From the NCBI RefSeq assembly GCF_001039355.2, contig NW_019776135.1:180365-244364 (forward strand): a stretch of 64,000 nucleotides of DNA, written 5' to 3'. The translations under genes were made by a program, and so were the position numbers. Positions 37,501 to 64,000 of the stretch are shown here, one piece after another. Below the pieces are notes generated by a model that was not told the DNA's origin, did no database searches, and saw only the letters and a list, made by a program, of their open reading frames with translations. Every line of letters begins with the position of its first letter. The stretch's first letter is position 1. This DNA comes from Lingula anatina. Lineage: Eukaryota; Brachiopoda; Lingulata; Lingulida; Lingulidae.

Positions 37501-38378
37501 GGAACCTTTGGAAGTCCAAAATAATGTGTGGTTCTAAAGAAGGTAAGGTACCCAAAGCACCACATAAAGCTTACTATGTGGCAATACCTAAAGAGTATAA
37601 AGATTCTGATAATTATTCACCTATAATATAATCACCTATAATATAATCATGACATTTTACTTTAGCCACAATTGTAGTTTCACATGAACAACAATCAAAT
37701 ACTTTTAAATGTACCTGACCAAAGCACAGATAATAAAACAAATGCTTAACATATAACCAGGTAAGTGCAGGTACATAGGATAATTACAATGTATATGTAA
37801 CTGTAAAAATATACAGATAAACTTCCAATACATGCAACCTTCATGTAAAAACAAGATAGACTGCACAGCTTGATGAATGCAAAAAGTTTCAAAGTCAATT
37901 AAAATCAATTAAGCATTTCTGAACAAATTAAATGAAATTTTACAAAATGACTGATAAATAAGATCTGTGGTAACGAAGATCGAAATTTCAAATAAATGTG
38001 CTGAAATCTGTAATTACCCATTAATGCATCGCATTAAAAGTCTGGTATGCATTGAGAATGACAATTAAAAATAAAAAATTGTGGCTTTAAATAAATTGAA
38101 ATAACCATAAGCAATTAAATATTTATATGATATTTTTAAATAACAGAAAATAATAACCTTGGTGAGATCCACAACACAAGCAAGGCATTGACAAGAGCAG
38201 TAATAAAAGAGTGTAATAAATGAAAACCACACACAACCAGAACCATCCCCGCCCCTATCGTACTACTGAGGAGCTGTTTGTGTCTCGCATCCTTTGTCTG
38301 CTTAATAAAAGTTCCACAAAATACAGATATAATCAGTAAAGTCGCATAGATAAAATCGTCCGCGGTCAGGCCAAACAT
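34598..38378 (-). CDS. MBOAT7: MBOAT7 (LPIAT1), lysophosphatidylinositol acyltransferase (469 aa)
   Basis: Minus-strand exons are 38378-38158, 37587-37461, 37162-36979, 36320-36169, 35859-35651, 35344-35174 and 34943-34598. MBOAT7 is an ER multi-spanning enzyme that adds arachidonoyl-type chains to lysophosphatidylinositol in the Lands cycle. Blocks typical of MBOAT7 rather than LPCAT3 are YSYCYIGLLTGPYFKYRTYH, FRMRIYSAWILSE, EYDFETIHNI, WNMSVQFWLAHFVY (the active-site Asn is in this block) and SAYWHGIHPGYYLSF (catalytic His in WHG). The length is close to human (472 aa). The C-terminus is GKKME, a KKxx ER-retrieval signal. I start at MFGLTADDF by alignment. An in-frame upstream ATG at 38501 would add 41 residues and cannot be excluded. 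The first intron begins with an unusual GTTATT donor. Tail to tail with HAP40. Confidence 0.93.
35098..35119. repeat. Poly-A run in an MBOAT7 intron
   Basis: Twenty-two A residues followed by TAAATAAAT. Confidence 0.9.
36469..36707. mobile_element. Fold-back (snap-back) element, 239 bp, in an MBOAT7 intron
   Basis: The left arm begins CAAGCCAAA (36469) and the right arm ends TTTGGCTTG (36707). The arms are imperfect inverted repeats of about 80 nt: TTAGC-TAC, CCAACCTGG, CTTCATCA-ACTGATGT and CAACATC each recur in complement in reverse order. There is no ORF. The size and long inverted arms fit a non-autonomous fold-back MITE. Target duplication is not clear. Confidence 0.65.
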
Positions 38379-38845
38379 ATTGTTTCTTTCATTCCGACCT
38401 CCAATGAATGGAGAATAAAGCGCAAATCTGGAATGCGTTAGTTGTGACGTAGTTGCAACGCTTTTCTTCTCTATAGCAGCTACGCCTTTATAAATTCCCA
38501 TAAAAATATTGTCAAAATCAAAATTAAATGCGAAAAGGTCTCATATAACAGGCAGAACCAACTGAAAAGAGGGGTGGTATGTGACAAACTAAAGTGTATC
38601 CTTTTTATCCCAGTAAGTTAAATTTCTGCGTCTTATGACGGAATTGTAGGTTTTGTTATTGTTAAATGTTGTTGCAAGATGATGGGGACTTTTATTTGCT
38701 TTGAAGCACCAACTGTGGTTGAAAAATTCGATACACTAATGAAACTTGGAGCCCAGGAGTCCAGGAGCCCAGTAAAATTATTATGCCTCTTAGAAATTGT
38801 CTGGAGAGAAGGGCTCAGCGTACTGCAACTGGAAACTCTAAAACA

Positions 38846-39127
38846 TGGCTGTGGGGGATTTAGGAGGTGTCAGGGTGGTCCTGACCCCCCCCCCCTTCGA
38901 TTTCTGATAACAAAACACACCAAAACCGTCTAGCTGCATCACAGTTCTAAACCGTACCAAATGACGTCAAAACACCCTTTTTTTGCCCTCCAAAACACCC
39001 GTTTTTTGGGCCCTCGAGCGTGCCTCGAACCTGACGCCAAGGGGGGTAAGGGTTGTCCTCGCAATCCGATGCCTGTCAATCCCTAAAAAACCGGACCCCC
39101 CTTCAAAAAATTCTGGATCCGCCCCTG
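38846..39127. mobile_element. Short non-autonomous DNA-transposon-like element
   Basis: The right end read on the minus strand is CAGGGGCGGATCCAGAA, followed by a GGGGGGTCCGG box. The left end reads GGCTGTGGGGGATTTAGGA, followed by GGTCCTGACCCCCCCCCC. Both ends thus carry a G-rich GGATYyAG motif and a GGTCCkGA-type box in inverted orientation, a layout widespread in animal DNA transposons. Family and target duplication were not resolved. Confidence 0.45.
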
Positions 39128-40118
39128 ATAATTCTTTTTTTTTTTTTTTGTAAATGTATATTTCAAAAAATGAATCTCTTGAATTGTACTGAATTGTTGA
39201 TGTTATTACTTGTATGCATAAGTTTCTATTTTATTTATTTATTTATCATCATTATTTGTTTTTGTCTATCTTTCTCATATTTATACGTAGTTCTCTTGTT
39301 GTGGTAACTGTGCTACCTGTTCACGTGTGGTAGTTAGTCGTTATATATATATATATGATTGTACCTTAGATGTGAAGGTTTTATCAATAAAAGATTTTAC
39401 TGGGTATAAAGAAAACATATAGTTAATAATAACGATAAATGAAAAAAATACATTGTTGGATTCCTAAAAAAAAAACGTTCTTTTCTTTTCTCAGATCATT
39501 GCCCTGCCACTAAATTTGTAATGAGACTGGAGTGCATATCCATTTATCTACGATACATTATTATGGCAGTAAATCACTACCTAGGATATGCAACATGGGC
39601 TTCCAAGTGCACGAAATATATTAAATAAACTGAACAATCTATGAATGAGGCGACTTGGGCAAGTAAATGTACATTATGAAAATCGAATGAATAAATAAAG
39701 CCTATAATCAGAAATCGGTAGGCCTATATGAATATTTGGTCTAAAAATGTGATGAATGTTAAAAACGGCTGCAAAATGCAAAACTATTAAAAGAATAAGT
39801 GTATTTTAATATGGTTTTCTCTCTTTATGCAGAAAATGTTGTTTATAATGATCGTTGGAATACAATGCAACTTAAACTTGGATGTTATAGACGCATTTGC
39901 TATTTATGTCCGCTTCAGTGGTCGGTGGCGGCCGGGCCCTTGTGTGCACATGGCATACCTTTATATTCAAGGAAGTATGACGTCATTACATTTGTATCTC
40001 AAAATTCCCCTTGTAGAATGATCTATGTGAATTCATCGTAATATGATGAATATGATATATATGATAAATATTCATTTATAGGAAAAGGATTAGTGTTGAC
40101 TATGTTTCTGCCCGTAGT

Positions 40119-40186
40119 AGAATGGGCGGTTCCTGCTGAGCTAGACTGAAGTCACGTGACTAAGTCAATTCACAAGGCGGGCGGAG
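40119..40186 (+). promoter_or_regulatory. Myosin promoter-proximal elements (GC boxes and GTCACGTGAC E-box)
   Basis: The palindrome GTCACGTGAC (40151-40160) is an E-box of the USF/MiT-TFE class. GGGCGG near 40122 and GGCGGGCGGAGG near 40177 are GC boxes. They lie 220-290 bp upstream of the myosin ATG. The transcription start is unknown. Confidence 0.5.
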
Positions 40187-40407
40187 GCCAAGTAGGCTCG
40201 CATTCTGATAAACTGACTGATCACTGCAACGTCCGGAACTCGCCTTGACAGCGGCGGATTGTCCTTATTTCAGCACAAAGACTTGATATTACCAAAAACT
40301 ACCGACGGAACACGAGACCGGTGTGTTTCATTTCGTATTAAAGAAGCAAATCCTGATCGAAGTGCTGGGGACAGTTACATTCATCGGGAGCACTTGCTTG
40401 ATTCAAA

Positions 40408-62656
<22,249 letters not shown>

Positions 62657-64000
62657 GTTTGAGCAGAAAACCCCCCTTTGTGTAGGGATGCTCCTGGACA
62701 TTTTATACTGTGCATCATGAAAATTGAAGTTTAAAAGAAATGGATGATTACCTATCCCATAATGATAACATTTACCAATGATACCTGCTTGTGATTTGAA
62801 CTTTTGCATGCTAAATTTTGATTGTCATTGACATAATGAAGAAAGAGGGCTGGCACGTCAAATTTACGAGACTTCATGATTTCTTAGACTGCATGCAAAT
62901 TTTTATTTTAAAGAATCAAACTGATATATGAGAAGTAATTTACAGTTGACTCTGCATATGACTGCTCCCATTTAGAAACCTCAAAACCTGTTCCTTGAAA
63001 ATAAGAACGAAAAAACTGTATGATGATGCTTGTCTGAATTGCACAATGAGTAAATCCGCAGTTTTTCCCCATTTGCATGAATTTTGATATGTACATAAAA
63101 TACGGATGGTTACTTTCTGGTGTGGTATGAAGAAATCTAAGATTGAAATTGCAACCTAAAATAAAAATACCCTTCTTGTTTTTGCTACATTTCCCAGATT
63201 TTGTATGGCACATTTAGTAATAGTTTTGCAGTTTGATAAAGTATGTGATGTAGACTGCATGAAGTTTTCAGAATTGTTCTTTTTATTATGTACAGACACA
63301 GATGTGTCTGTACATATTGCCATCACCTGCGTCTGTCGTCGCCGATGGCGATGGCGATGCCGATGCCGGCGCCGTGCACTTTCCTTGTAAACACGATAAG
63401 TGGAGGGCAGTTTTACTTTTTGGCTTTATATTTACAGAGCTGATGAATATTCATAAAATGCAGGTCAAGTTCGAAAATCAGTATGATCGGGCCATTATTG
63501 TAGAAGTTATGCTGTTTTTTCACTTTTCAGCATATTTTTCACATTTCCTTAGGCATGTTAACAGTCTCATTATTAAACTAATAAGATACTTAAAAGTGTT
63601 TGTTTGACATTTCCTGCATCTTTACAACATTGTTAGTTGATTTTGTAAAAAAGATGGTAAACTTGTTATCATGTATTGTGTAATAAAGTTTCAAAAATAG
63701 AAAAAAACTCATATCATTGCAGTTTGTCAGATTCAATCATTCACTATGTTCAGAATCTCAGAATGGAAGAAATTGGACATTTAACACTGCTCTGTTGATA
63801 TTTTTCCCATCTCATCAATTTTCTTAGTTGATCATATAAAAATGGCAGTAAACTGTTAATTTTGTTTTATGTTAAAAATTGTTAAAAATGGAAAAAAAAA
63901 CATTTCAGAACAGTGCTGTCTTGTTTACATTTTGGCATTTTCAAGTTGTGACTTTGAAGTTCCATGGGCCTGAAGACCTTTGCTAGTCACATTTTCTGAA
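62657..64000. other. Myosin intron after exon 10b, to the window edge
   Basis: No further motor exon found. It holds an inverted unit of the dispersed repeat (63461-63520) and an imperfect GATGGC/GATGCC run near 63341-63370. Confidence 0.6.
63461..63520 (-). repeat. Dispersed repeat unit, inverted relative to 3384-3602
   Basis: The reverse complement shows the same CATAACTT...TGGTC/CCGATCA...CTGATTTTC order as the two units near 3.4-3.6 kb. Confidence 0.5.

Larger units (their letters stand above)
38379..40407. other. Divergent region, MBOAT7 / non-muscle myosin
   Basis: Promoters and 5' UTRs of both genes, plus one short transposon-like element (38846-39127), a T-run, an ATATAT run near 39343, and one TAGGCCTA at 39719. 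No ATG lies between 40200 and the myosin start. Confidence 0.55.

Noticed and set aside
38379-38501. N-terminal extension of MBOAT7 from the ATG at 38501
   Set aside because: The extension is in frame but shows no resemblance to MBOAT7; the second Met (MFGLTADDF) fits the family start better. Not excluded without 5' cDNA.

Overview
The window is nuclear DNA from an invertebrate animal. It is AT-rich, with GT-AG introns, long introns, microsatellites and fragments of DNA transposons and a LINE. The proteins are clearly metazoan. The species cannot be fixed from sequence alone; a marine invertebrate deuterostome or a lophotrochozoan is my guess. The assembly is draft quality: there is a 623-base N gap at 20438-21060, and a 1.66-kb near-identical repeat is joined by a single N at 25064.

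Layout, left to right. (1) Two tandem genes for multi-TM2-domain membrane proteins (copy A 1-1427, cut by the left edge; copy B 4720-6492, complete, 335 aa). (2) HINT1 on the minus strand (10049 to 8543, 125 aa). (3) A Rab5/22-group small GTPase on the plus strand (10307-14402, 216 aa), head to head with HINT1. (4) RAB8 on the minus strand (29425 to 20172, 208 aa), with exons 2 and 3 present twice in the assembly. (5) The HAP40/F8A orthologue on the plus strand in 12 exons (29695-33672, 315 aa), head to head with RAB8. (6) MBOAT7 on the minus strand (38378 to 34598, 469 aa), tail to tail with HAP40. (7) The 5' part of a non-muscle myosin II heavy chain on the plus strand (from 40408, running off the right edge). 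All exon junctions listed were joined by hand and keep frame.

The genes do not form one pathway. RAB8 and the second Rab are membrane-traffic GTPases. HAP40 is the huntingtin partner, and in mammals is linked to Rab5-endosome function. MBOAT7 remodels phosphatidylinositol, and myosin II is the actin motor. Two gene pairs share short divergent promoters (257 and 269 bp between start codons).

The most interesting region is the myosin motor. It contains an adjacent pair of homologous 96-nt exons in the same phase, an apparent minor-spliceosome (U12) intron, and a 27-nt microexon in loop 1. Together these suggest that alternative splicing tunes the ATPase loop and an actin-facing segment of a non-muscle myosin. 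Other leads are the triple-TM2 gene pair with a nonsense-truncated glutamine-rich tail, a MITE family with a 26-bp perfect central palindrome, a fold-back element in an MBOAT7 intron, and a cluster of the octamer TAGGCCTA.
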